NCBI GenBank assembly: GCA_900551145.1
Contig: URUQ01000006.1
Span: forward strand, 1-27,265
Direction of reading: 5' to 3'
Origin: an uncultured Eubacteriales bacterium
Lineage (GTDB): Bacteria; Bacillota; Clostridia; Christensenellales; CAG-917
Length of the DNA: 27,265 bases
In this document: piece after piece, positions 20,316-27,265 of the stretch
Position numbering within the stretch: the first letter of the stretch is position 1
How the letters are laid out: each line of letters begins with the position of its first letter
Made by a program: the position numbers and the translations under genes
Notes under the pieces: model-generated
Seen by the model: the letters and a program-made list of their open reading frames with translations, nothing else
What the model was told of the DNA's origin: nothing
The model's database searches: none

Positions 20316-22931
20316 TTATACCTCTGTGTGTGTGCCGTAGTAGGCGTTGAGATACATTTGTTTGATTTCGCTCATAAGCGGATATCTCGGATTTGCGCCC
20401 GTGCATTGGTCGTCAAAGGCTTGTTCCACCATATCGTCGAGACGGCTGAGGAAGTCTTGCTCGTCGGGCACGTAGTCCTTGATGGTCGGCTTGATGCCGA
20501 CTCTTGCCTTCAAATCGTCGATGGCTTTGATGAGGTTTTCGAGTTTTTCATTGTCGTTTTTGCCCTTGATGCCGAGATAATCTGCCACTTCTGCGTATCT
20601 TGCAAGCGTGTGCGGATATCCGTATTGCGGGAAAGTACCCATCTTGACGGGAGTTTCGCTTGCGTTGAAGCGCAATACTTCGTCAATCATAAGCGCGTTA
20701 GCTACGCCGTGCGGGAGGTGATGGAACGCACCGAGTTTGTGCGCCATCGAGTGGCATACGCCGAGGAACGCGTTTGCAAACGCCATACCTGCCATAGTTG
20801 CCGCATTTGCCATCTTCTCTCTTGCGACGGGGTCGTTCGGGCCGTTGTCGTAAGCTCTGGGCAAATACTCGAAAATCATTTTGAGCGAACGCATTGCAAG
20901 ACTGTCCGTATAGTCGGTTGCAAGCATTGCGGCGATTGCTTCGAGGTCGTGCGTAACGGCGTCGATACCGCTTGCCGCAGTAAGTCCCTTCGGTGCGCTC
21001 ATATGGAAGTCAGCGTCGATGATTGCCATATTCGGCAAGAGTTCGTAGTCCGCAAGCGGATACTTAACGCCCGTTTTCTCGTCCGTGATAACCGCAAACG
21101 GAGTAACTTCCGAGCCCGTACCGGCGGAGGTCGGGATTGCGATGAAGTACGCCTTTTCACCCATCTTGGGGAAGGTGTAAACACGCTTTCTTATATCCAT
21201 AAAGCGCATTGCCATATCGAGGAAGTCTACTTCGGGGTGTTCGTACATAACCCACATAATCTTACCTGCGTCCATTGCGCTACCGCCGCCGAGTGCGATG
21301 ATACAATCGGGCTTGAACGCCGCCATTTGTGCCGCACCTTCCTTTGCGCAAGCAAGCGTCGGGTCGGGAGCAACGTCAAAGAAAGTGGTGTGTTGAATGC
21401 CCATTTCGTCAAGTTTGTCGGTGATGGGCTTGGTATATCCGTTGTTATACAAGAAACTGTCAGTAACGATAAACGCTTTCTTTTTGCCCATAACGTGTTT
21501 GAGTTCGTCAAGAGCAACGGGCAAGCAACCCTTCTTCATATACACCTTTTGAGGCGCTCTGAACCATAGCATATTTTCTCTCCTTTGGGCAACCGTTTTA
21601 ATATTGAGCAAATGTTTGACTCCGACGTTTTCGGATACGGAGTTTCCACCCCACGAACCGCAACCGAGCGTGAGCGACGGCGTAAGTTTGAAGTTGTACA
21701 AATCTCCGATACCGCCTTGTGAGGACGGCGTGTTGACGAGGATACGGCAAGTTTTCATTCTTGAGGCAAATTCGTCTATTTTTGCTCTTTCGGTCACTGC
21801 GTTGAGATATATAGAGGACGTGTGTCCGTATCCGCCGTCGGCAACGAGACGCTCCGCCTTGGAGAACGCGTCCTCAATGTCCTTGGCTTTGTACATCGCA
21901 AGCACGGGTGAGAGTTTTTCATGCGCAAATTCTTCGCTGACATCGACGCTTTCGACTTCACCGATAAGAATTTTGGTGTTTTGTGGCACGTCAAATCCCG
22001 CAAGTTTTGCAATCGTTACGGGCTTTTGTCCGACGATCTTTGCGTTGAGCGCGCCGTTGATGAGGATAGTTTTGCGCACTTTCTCGGTCTCTTCGGGATT
22101 GAGGAAGTAGCAACCTCTGTCGGCAAATTCTTTCTTTGCCGCTTTATATACCTTGTCAAGTACGATAACGGATTGTTCGCTTGCGCAAATCATACCGTTG
22201 TCAAACGTCTTGGAGTGAATAATGGAGTTGACCGCAAGCACTACGTCCGCCGTGTCGTCAATGATTGCGGGAGTATTGCCCGCGCCGACGCCGAGTGCCG
22301 GTTTTCCGCTGGAATACGCCGCTTTGACCATGCCCGGACCGCCCGTTGCCAAGATGATGTCCGCTTCCTTCATAACAAGGTTGGTCATTTCGAGGCTCGG
22401 CACGTCAATCCAATCGATGATGTTCTCCGGTGCACCTGCCGCAACTGCCGCTTCGAGCACGACTTTTGCCGCCGCAATAGTGGACTTTTTCGCTCTCGGG
22501 TGCGGGCTGATTATGATGCCGTTTCTCGTTTTGAGAGCGATGAGCGTCTTGAAGATTGCGGTTGAGGTCGGGTTGGTCGTGGGGATAACCGCCGCGATAA
22601 GTCCGAGAGGCTCTGCAATCTTGATAGTGCCGAAAGCCTTGTCCTCTTCGATGATTCCGCAAGTCTTTGTGTTCTTGTAGGCGTTGTAGATATACTCGGA
22701 CGCATAGTGGTTTTTGATAACCTTATCTTCCACTATACCCATTCCGGTCTCTTCAACTGCAAGTTTTGCAAGAGGTATTCTCATTTTGTTTGCAGCAGTC
22801 GCCGCCGCAAAAAAGATTTTGTCCACTTGCTCTTGTGTGTAGGTCGCATATTCTCTTTGAGCTTTGCGCACGAGCGCGATTGCTTCTTCGAGTTTTTCGA
22901 CTCCGTCAACGATACGGTTCCTTGCTTCCAT
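20316..22931 (-). CDS. adhE: Bifunctional acetaldehyde-CoA / alcohol dehydrogenase
   Basis: The 871-residue protein reduces acetyl-CoA to acetaldehyde and then ethanol with NADH. The N-terminal half is a CoA-dependent aldehyde dehydrogenase, with GVGAGNTPAIID (214-225) and the catalytic Cys249 in NGMICASEQS. The C-terminal half is an iron-dependent alcohol dehydrogenase, with GGGSAMDAGK, DAVTHDLEA and HSMAHKLGAFHHLPHG providing metal ligands. Length is typical for AdhE, which assembles into spirosomes. The start at 22931 is chosen over an in-frame ATG ten codons upstream because AGGAGAG lies 8-9 bases before it. It is the first gene of an operon that continues into the hydrogenase-sensor genes, under a consensus promoter with a Rex-like operator. 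Confidence 0.95.
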   Translation of the reverse strand: MEARNRIVDGVEKLEEAIALVRKAQREYATYTQEQVDKIFFAAATAANKMRIPLAKLAVEETGMGIVEDKVIKNHYASEYIYNAYKNTKTCGIIEEDKAFGTIKIAEPLGLIAAVIPTTNPTSTAIFKTLIALKTRNGIIISPHPRAKKSTIAAAKVVLEAAVAAGAPENIIDWIDVPSLEMTNLVMKEADIILATGGPGMVKAAYSSGKPALGVGAGNTPAIIDDTADVVLAVNSIIHSKTFDNGMICASEQSVIVLDKVYKAAKKEFADRGCYFLNPEETEKVRKTILINGALNAKIVGQKPVTIAKLAGFDVPQNTKILIGEVESVDVSEEFAHEKLSPVLAMYKAKDIEDAFSKAERLVADGGYGHTSSIYLNAVTERAKIDEFASRMKTCRILVNTPSSQGGIGDLYNFKLTPSLTLGCGSWGGNSVSENVGVKHLLNIKTVAQRRENMLWFRAPQKVYMKKGCLPVALDELKHVMGKKKAFIVTDSFLYNNGYTKPITDKLDEMGIQHTTFFDVAPDPTLACAKEGAAQMAAFKPDCIIALGGGSAMDAGKIMWVMYEHPEVDFLDMAMRFMDIRKRVYTFPKMGEKAYFIAIPTSAGTGSEVTPFAVITDEKTGVKYPLADYELLPNMAIIDADFHMSAPKGLTAASGIDAVTHDLEAIAAMLATDYTDSLAMRSLKMIFEYLPRAYDNGPNDPVAREKMANAATMAGMAFANAFLGVCHSMAHKLGAFHHLPHGVANALMIDEVLRFNASETPVKMGTFPQYGYPHTLARYAEVADYLGIKGKNDNEKLENLIKAIDDLKARVGIKPTIKDYVPDEQDFLSRLDDMVEQAFDDQCTGANPRYPLMSEIKQMYLNAYYGTHTEV

Positions 22932-22995
22932 TTTTTGTTCTCTCCTATACGTGTTTGTCAAATTTTTGAGCTATCGATTATTTTAGGTTAAACAT

Positions 22996-23013
22996 TCGAT
23001 AACTATTTATCGA
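22996..23013 (-). promoter_or_regulatory. 18 bp operator on the adhE start site, Rex-like geometry
   Basis: TCGATAA-CTAT-TTATCGA (as read on the plus strand) is a perfect inverted repeat with 7-base arms and a 4-base centre, 4 bases downstream of the -10 box and covering the expected transcription start. The 7-4-7 layout equals that of Rex operators (TTGTTAA-N4-TTAACAA), with 5 of 7 arm positions shared. Rex represses adhE at low NADH/NAD+ ratios in many Bacillota. No rex gene is in the window. Confidence 0.5.
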
Positions 23014-23017
23014 TATA

Positions 23018-23046
23018 ATTATATCTAAACGCGTATATCGTGTCAA
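23018..23046 (-). promoter_or_regulatory. Consensus promoter of the adhE-hydrogenase operon
   Basis: TTGACA (23046-23041) and TATAAT (23023-23018), both perfect, are separated by 17 bases on the minus strand. The 5'-UTR would be about 80 bases. The remaining spacer up to 23227 is T-rich on the plus strand and shows only weak hairpins (AACAAT/ATTGTT, TTTTACG/CGTAAAA) that may end the metallophosphoesterase transcript. Confidence 0.85.
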
Positions 23047-23227
23047 GTCGTTTGCACCTATATTTTTTAGGAAAAACAATCAATTTTCAAGACATTTTAT
23101 CGTTGTTGTATGATTATTTTCTTTCTTTCGTTCTCTATCCTTTTTTTGTTCGTTTTTACGCCGTTTTTCTGCCGTAAAACTTTTGTCTTTTAGGCAACAA
23201 TTTTTTATTGTTCCTCTTTGCGTTTAA

Positions 23228-24613
23228 TTACGCCTTTTTCCATTTTCTCGCAGTGCCTCTTTCCACCGTGCCTATAAATCGCGAGTCGCCATTGAGGCTT
23301 TGCGCAACCGCGTCGTAGTCGATATAGTATTTGTCAAAATAGTCGGGCATAACCTCTCTTGCGATGGTTTGGCTTATATCGAAAGTGCCCTCTTTTGATA
23401 TCGTAACGGTAGTTCCGCCTCTCTCGTCGCCGTAGTCGTCTATGCGCTCGAAACTTATGCTCAACCAGTTTTTCAAATCCGTCTTATCGACGAAACCGAA
23501 CACACCGTCCGCAAAAGTCTGTTGCGTGCGGTAGTTGTGCGCAAATCCCGAATGTTGTCCGAACGTCAGCCTTATTCCCTCGTAATCGACGGAAAAATCG
23601 TTGTCGTGATGGTGGCACATAAAGATTGCCGTAGTGCTTTTGAGGTTCTTTGCGACGGCAAATATTTGCTCGTCCTCGGGCATATCTCCGTATTTTTTGG
23701 AATAATTCCCCTCAAACCAATGCCCGTAATGATAATCTTCCGTGGGATTGCCGTTGTTCCACGCTTTTTGCCACGCCTCTTTGAATTCGGGTATTCCAAC
23801 GTGGTTGAAAATCATCGATTTGACCACTTCGCCCTCTTCTCTATCCTTTCCGAATTCGTTGTCCGAGATTTTGAGGATAGTATCCTTGTACCAATTCACT
23901 TGGTTTGCGGTGGGCACGGCGTTGTAGTTGGGATTGCCCCCTTTATATATGCAATCGAACAGGCAAAGCGTATATACTAGCTCTCCGCTCTTTTTTCTCA
24001 CGTTGATAAAGTGATTACCCGTGCCGTCCTCGCAAGAAGAGTCCGTATTGATAAGGCAATATTTGTAATTTGCATTGAAATAATCAATGAGCGTCTGCTT
24101 GGTACATTGTCCGCAATCGGGATCTTCCATATCCGCTTCTTCGTCGGTGTACGTTCCGTCAAGGTCGTGATTGCCGAAAGTAAACGTCCAAGGCACTTTT
24201 ATTCTATCAAAGATCTCACCGTATCTCTTAAAATACGGCGCGGAAGTCGCAAGCGTGTCGTTCATCACCAGATCCCCGTTGATAACGACGAGGTCGGGCG
24301 CGCATTGCCCCACGAAGTCCTCTATAAACTCGTACGTTTTGTCGTTGCCGAGGCTTCCCACAAGCTTGTACTTTTGCGAGGTGTCTATTTGCGGATCGGA
24401 CAACACAAGGATTTTGAAATCTCTGTCATCGGGAATATACACCGTGGCGTATCCGTCCGCGCTTTCGCTTGCTCTGTCGAAGGGCAGTTTTTCGCTACCG
24501 CCGTTTCCACCGCCCTTATCACCGCAACCTACGAAAAGCGCAAAGCAACACGCAAGCACCGCAACCAATGCAAAAATAACTATAATTTTATTAGGTTTGC
24601 TCATAAATCCCAC
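23228..24613 (-). CDS. Calcineurin-like metallophosphoesterase, lipoprotein
   Basis: The 461-residue protein starts at GTG with AGGA 9-10 bases upstream (an ATG three codons later is the alternative). It has a lipoprotein signal ending FVGC (Cys30), a Gly/Ser-rich spacer, then a metallophosphoesterase domain: SDPQID (72-77), NGDLVMND (112-119), GNHD (147-150), FNHVG and CHHHDND. The first motif reads D-P-Q where many relatives have D-x-H, as in some DCR2/CSTP1-like members. The enzyme should sit on the outer face of the membrane and cleave a phosphate ester of unknown identity. It lies 30 bases after the GH3 gene, so carbohydrate-linked phosphate scavenging is a possible but unproven role. 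Confidence 0.85.
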   Translation of the reverse strand: MGFMSKPNKIIVIFALVAVLACCFALFVGCGDKGGGNGGSEKLPFDRASESADGYATVYIPDDRDFKILVLSDPQIDTSQKYKLVGSLGNDKTYEFIEDFVGQCAPDLVVINGDLVMNDTLATSAPYFKRYGEIFDRIKVPWTFTFGNHDLDGTYTDEEADMEDPDCGQCTKQTLIDYFNANYKYCLINTDSSCEDGTGNHFINVRKKSGELVYTLCLFDCIYKGGNPNYNAVPTANQVNWYKDTILKISDNEFGKDREEGEVVKSMIFNHVGIPEFKEAWQKAWNNGNPTEDYHYGHWFEGNYSKKYGDMPEDEQIFAVAKNLKSTTAIFMCHHHDNDFSVDYEGIRLTFGQHSGFAHNYRTQQTFADGVFGFVDKTDLKNWLSISFERIDDYGDERGGTTVTISKEGTFDISQTIAREVMPDYFDKYYIDYDAVAQSLNGDSRFIGTVERGTARKWKKA

Positions 24614-24643
24614 TATATCTTTTCCTTTTTATCTACGTATCGC

Positions 24644-27181
24644 TTATTCCCCTACGTCGTCGCTCTTGTCTATACTCAACAAGAAGTTGAGCACGTTTCT
24701 TGCGGTGCGTTGAAGTTCCGCGCGTTTAAGTCCGCCCTTTTTGAGCGATTTGAGCGTCGAGCCGTCATACTTGCCTCTCATTCTCGAACCGCCCGGCATA
24801 AGCACGTCAACTTGCGCGCGCACTCTGTATGCGTTGTCGTCCACTCCCTTGAAATCGGGGTTCTTTGCCTTTCTCGTCCACCAGTCCGTCATAACGAGAT
24901 TTTTATATCCCCACTCACTGCGCAAAATCGTAGTGCATAGGTCGTAATTGTGATAGGAATACACGCCGTTTATCTTGTTGTAAGAGGTCATAATCGCTTT
25001 GGGATTTGCCTCTTTCACACATATCTCGAAACCTTTGAGGTATATCTCGCGTAGCGCGCGCTCACTCACGCGCGAATCATTTATATAACGCGCCCTCTCT
25101 TGATTGTTGCAAGCAAAGTGTTTGACGCAACTCGCTCCGCCCTCCGCTTGTATTCCTCTCACCATCGCGCTTGCCATCTTCCCCGTAAGATAAGGGTCTT
25201 CCGACAAATACTCGAAGTTGCGCCCGCAAAGCACGTTGCGATGTATATTTATTCCCGGGGCCAAAAGCACGTCCGAGCCTTTTTCTTTCATTTCGAGAGC
25301 GACAAGCGAATACAGTTTTTCAGCAAGTTCTTCGTTCCACGACGAGGCAATCGCACTACCGCACGGAAGCAAGGACGCCTTGGCGCAAAGTCTTATTCCG
25401 CTCGGCCCGTCCGTAGTGATTGCACACGGCACGCCCTTGTCTTTGAGGCTGTCGCTTATACCGCCGAACGCGCCCGCGTTACCATTTGCTCCGAGAGGAC
25501 TATTCATTCTCAAATCGCCGTGGCAAAGCGTCTCCAAATCCTCGTCGGGCAGTGTGGATATAAACTCGTCAACCGACGCAACTCCGCGTTTAACATCGTC
25601 AAACGATAACTTTAAGTCTTTGTTTTGCGCAATCTCGATGGGCATATTACGTTCTATACGTTCTTTGAGATAACCCGTTTGAGCGTGCTTTTGAGTGCAC
25701 TTCCACTCGTGCGCGTTTATCATATTTTCAAACTTGTTGAGGTACACTTCCGCGTCGTCCGCGTTCATCCGATTTACGTCGGATTGAAAGTCCGCAAGCG
25801 TGTCGTACTTCATGAGTTGAGAATAATCTTCCGCATTGTTGAGAAGACTGTCGTAACTTTCAAGCACAGTCAAATCGTATCTCGGCGAGCATGCGGTGTG
25901 GCACTCTTTCGTTGCCTTTTTGTCAAAGCGCACGCTTCCTATACTGCGCGCGTCGCGCACGTTTTCGCCCACGAAAAATTGGTATTCGCCGTCTTCCATC
26001 ACCCAACACGCCTTGTAGCCCGTAAGCCCTTCGTCGTCGTAAGAAGACAAGGCGTACTCGTCGATATTAAGCTCAACCGTTTGCTCTTCGCCCGCTTCGA
26101 GAAGCTTGGTTTTTGCAAACGCTTTGAGTTCTCTCGACGGTTTGACCATAACGTTTTTAGGCGCGCGCACGTACGCTTGCACGACGGTTTTGCCTGCGAC
26201 GCTGCCCGTATTTTTTACGTTTGCGACGATTTTTACACCATCCGATACTCTTTGGAGTTTTGCGGTTATATCGAAAGTCGTGTACGACAGTCCGAAGCCA
26301 AACGGATATAGCACTTCGTTTTGCGCAAAGGACTCAAAGTATCTGTAACCGACGAATATATCCTCGATGTAATTGTTGTATTTTTTGTGTCCGAATTCGC
26401 TTGCCGACGGATAGAAAATATACCTTCTTGCAATGCTGTCCGTAAGTCTTCCCGAGGGGTTGACCTTCCCGCAAAGCACGTCGCAAAGTGCGTTTCCGCT
26501 TTCCATTCCTCCTTGCCACGCAAGCACCACGGCGGATATATCGTCACCGAATATTTCGATATCGTCAAATTCGATGATATTGCCCGTGTCGAGAACAAGC
26601 ACCGTTTTTTCAAAATATTTGCGCACGAGGTCAATCATTTTGAGCTCGTCGTCGCTCAAAAGAAAACTTCCGCCTTTCAACTTTTGTTCTCTGTCTTCAC
26701 CCGCTGCGCGCCCTATCACGACGATTGCGATATTGCTCGTCTCTCTTGCCTTTTTGACGATTTCGTTTGTGAGTGGCATCTCGTCAAAGCAAAACGGCCA
26801 ATGTCCCCAGAATCCCTCGTCGGGAACGTGCTTTGTGCACCAATCGGCGTAAATCCCCGAAAGATACTCGTTGATTTTGATTCTGTCGCACTCTTTGAGA
26901 CCGTCGGCAAAACTCGTCTTGTACGGTGCTTTCACGTCACCGCCGGAGCCGTAACCCACGCAAAAATAGTTATATTGCGTGCGCCCGAACACCGCCACTT
27001 CATCGTCCGCTTTTATGGGCAAAACACCGTCGTTTTTGAGCAAAACGATACCTTCCGCGGCAAGCGCACGCGCGGTGTCTCTCATAGTTTTGGACGTAAC
27101 CGCCATTTTATTGTTGTCCCCCGCTCCCGTCTTTTGCGCGGTCGGTGAAAACAAATTGACTATCTTTGAAATCAAACTCAT
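24644..27181 (-). CDS. Glycoside hydrolase family 3 beta-glycosidase, inverted domain order
   Basis: The 845-residue protein has GH3 domains in reversed order. The alpha/beta sandwich normally at the C terminus comes first (about 30-280, including AGEDREQKLKGGSFLL and ESGNALCDVLCGKVNPSGRL), then a fibronectin type III-like domain (YPFGFGLSYTTF onward), and the TIM barrel lies in the C-terminal half, with TTDGPSGIR, LAPGINIHRNVLCGRNFEYLSEDP, KHFACNN and the nucleophile Asp766 in VMTDWW. This arrangement is known from rumen enzymes such as Ruminococcus albus and Butyrivibrio fibrisolvens beta-glucosidases. No signal peptide is seen, so it probably acts inside the cell on imported oligosaccharides. 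I start it at 27181 (GAGGT just upstream); the 17 residues of open frame before it are partly adapter-derived. Exact substrate unknown. Confidence 0.88.
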   Translation of the reverse strand: MSLISKIVNLFSPTAQKTGAGDNNKMAVTSKTMRDTARALAAEGIVLLKNDGVLPIKADDEVAVFGRTQYNYFCVGYGSGGDVKAPYKTSFADGLKECDRIKINEYLSGIYADWCTKHVPDEGFWGHWPFCFDEMPLTNEIVKKARETSNIAIVVIGRAAGEDREQKLKGGSFLLSDDELKMIDLVRKYFEKTVLVLDTGNIIEFDDIEIFGDDISAVVLAWQGGMESGNALCDVLCGKVNPSGRLTDSIARRYIFYPSASEFGHKKYNNYIEDIFVGYRYFESFAQNEVLYPFGFGLSYTTFDITAKLQRVSDGVKIVANVKNTGSVAGKTVVQAYVRAPKNVMVKPSRELKAFAKTKLLEAGEEQTVELNIDEYALSSYDDEGLTGYKACWVMEDGEYQFFVGENVRDARSIGSVRFDKKATKECHTACSPRYDLTVLESYDSLLNNAEDYSQLMKYDTLADFQSDVNRMNADDAEVYLNKFENMINAHEWKCTQKHAQTGYLKERIERNMPIEIAQNKDLKLSFDDVKRGVASVDEFISTLPDEDLETLCHGDLRMNSPLGANGNAGAFGGISDSLKDKGVPCAITTDGPSGIRLCAKASLLPCGSAIASSWNEELAEKLYSLVALEMKEKGSDVLLAPGINIHRNVLCGRNFEYLSEDPYLTGKMASAMVRGIQAEGGASCVKHFACNNQERARYINDSRVSERALREIYLKGFEICVKEANPKAIMTSYNKINGVYSYHNYDLCTTILRSEWGYKNLVMTDWWTRKAKNPDFKGVDDNAYRVRAQVDVLMPGGSRMRGKYDGSTLKSLKKGGLKRAELQRTARNVLNFLLSIDKSDDVGE

Positions 27182-27217
27182 CGTTACCTCAAAATCTACA
27201 TTGCAAAGTCTTTTCCC

Positions 27218-27265
27218 CTGTCTCTTATACACATCTGACGCTGCCGACGAATTAGACGGTGTAGA
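27218..27265. other. Illumina Nextera adapter read-through (not genomic)
   Basis: From 27218 the sequence is CTGTCTCTTATACACATCT, the Tn5 mosaic end used in Nextera libraries, followed by the Nextera read-1 adapter GACGCTGCCGACGA, an 8-base index (ATTAGACG) and the start of the flow-cell primer (GTGTAGA). The true genomic sequence therefore stops at 27217. Confidence 0.98.

Noticed and set aside
20268..21569. 433-codon plus-strand open frame over adhE
   Set aside because: Antisense shadow of adhE with a composition typical of such frames.
27182..27232. N-terminal extension of the GH3 protein to an ATG in the last bases
   Set aside because: The upstream ATG and the residues MYKRQ come from the Nextera mosaic end; the start at 27181 has its own ribosome binding site.

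Overview
This 27.3 kb window is one end of a draft contig from a strictly anaerobic, fermentative Bacillota (Clostridia-like) bacterium, probably uncultured. The case for this is two oxygen-sensitive [FeFe]-hydrogenases (one enzymatic, one sensory), AdhE, a radical-type 2-hydroxyacyl-CoA dehydratase, lipoprotein signals, strong AGGAGG-type ribosome binding sites and consensus sigma-A promoters. The genus cannot be read from the sequence. Every convincing protein gene lies on the minus strand. The last 48 bases (27218-27265) are Illumina Nextera adapter, so the right edge is a library artefact.

Layout from low to high coordinate (transcription runs the other way). (1) 1-2880: end of a 2-hydroxyacyl-CoA dehydratase operon, two dehydratase subunits followed by the start of the ATPase activator. 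(2) 3160-5133: a candidate small RNA and a monocistronic gene for an unusual lipoprotein-anchored AAA+ ATPase, which starts at TTG and has a large hairpin at its mRNA 5' end. (3) 5195-5517: a dense array of small hairpins. (4) 5521-13932: one operon making phenylalanine and tyrosine, pheA-aroB-aroC-aroE/aroK fusion-aroQ-aroA-tyrA-aroF, with mostly 4-base ATGA overlaps. It covers every shikimate step from DAHP synthase to chorismate plus both terminal branches. In front of it is a complete transcription attenuator: promoter, 48-codon leader peptide with a Tyr/Phe run, antiterminator and intrinsic terminator. (5) 13933-14689: non-coding DNA with dispersed repeats, palindromes and a 150 bp inverted repeat that runs into the 3' end of the next gene. 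(6) 14673-23046: adhE, an APH-like kinase, two thioredoxin-like [2Fe-2S] proteins, a PAS-containing sensory [FeFe]-hydrogenase, a SpoIIE/PP2C-type phosphatase and a second [FeFe]-hydrogenase, led by a perfect promoter with a Rex-sized operator on the start site. (7) 23228-27181: a metallophosphoesterase lipoprotein and an inverted-domain GH3 glycosidase.

How they fit together: the adhE/hydrogenase operon looks like a module for disposing of reductant as ethanol or H2, with its own H2/redox sensor and signalling enzymes. The aromatic operon appears to be controlled by translation of its Tyr/Phe-rich leader. The most interesting items are the attenuator, the H2-sensing operon, the AAA+ lipoprotein whose predicted topology is paradoxical, and the hairpin arrays.
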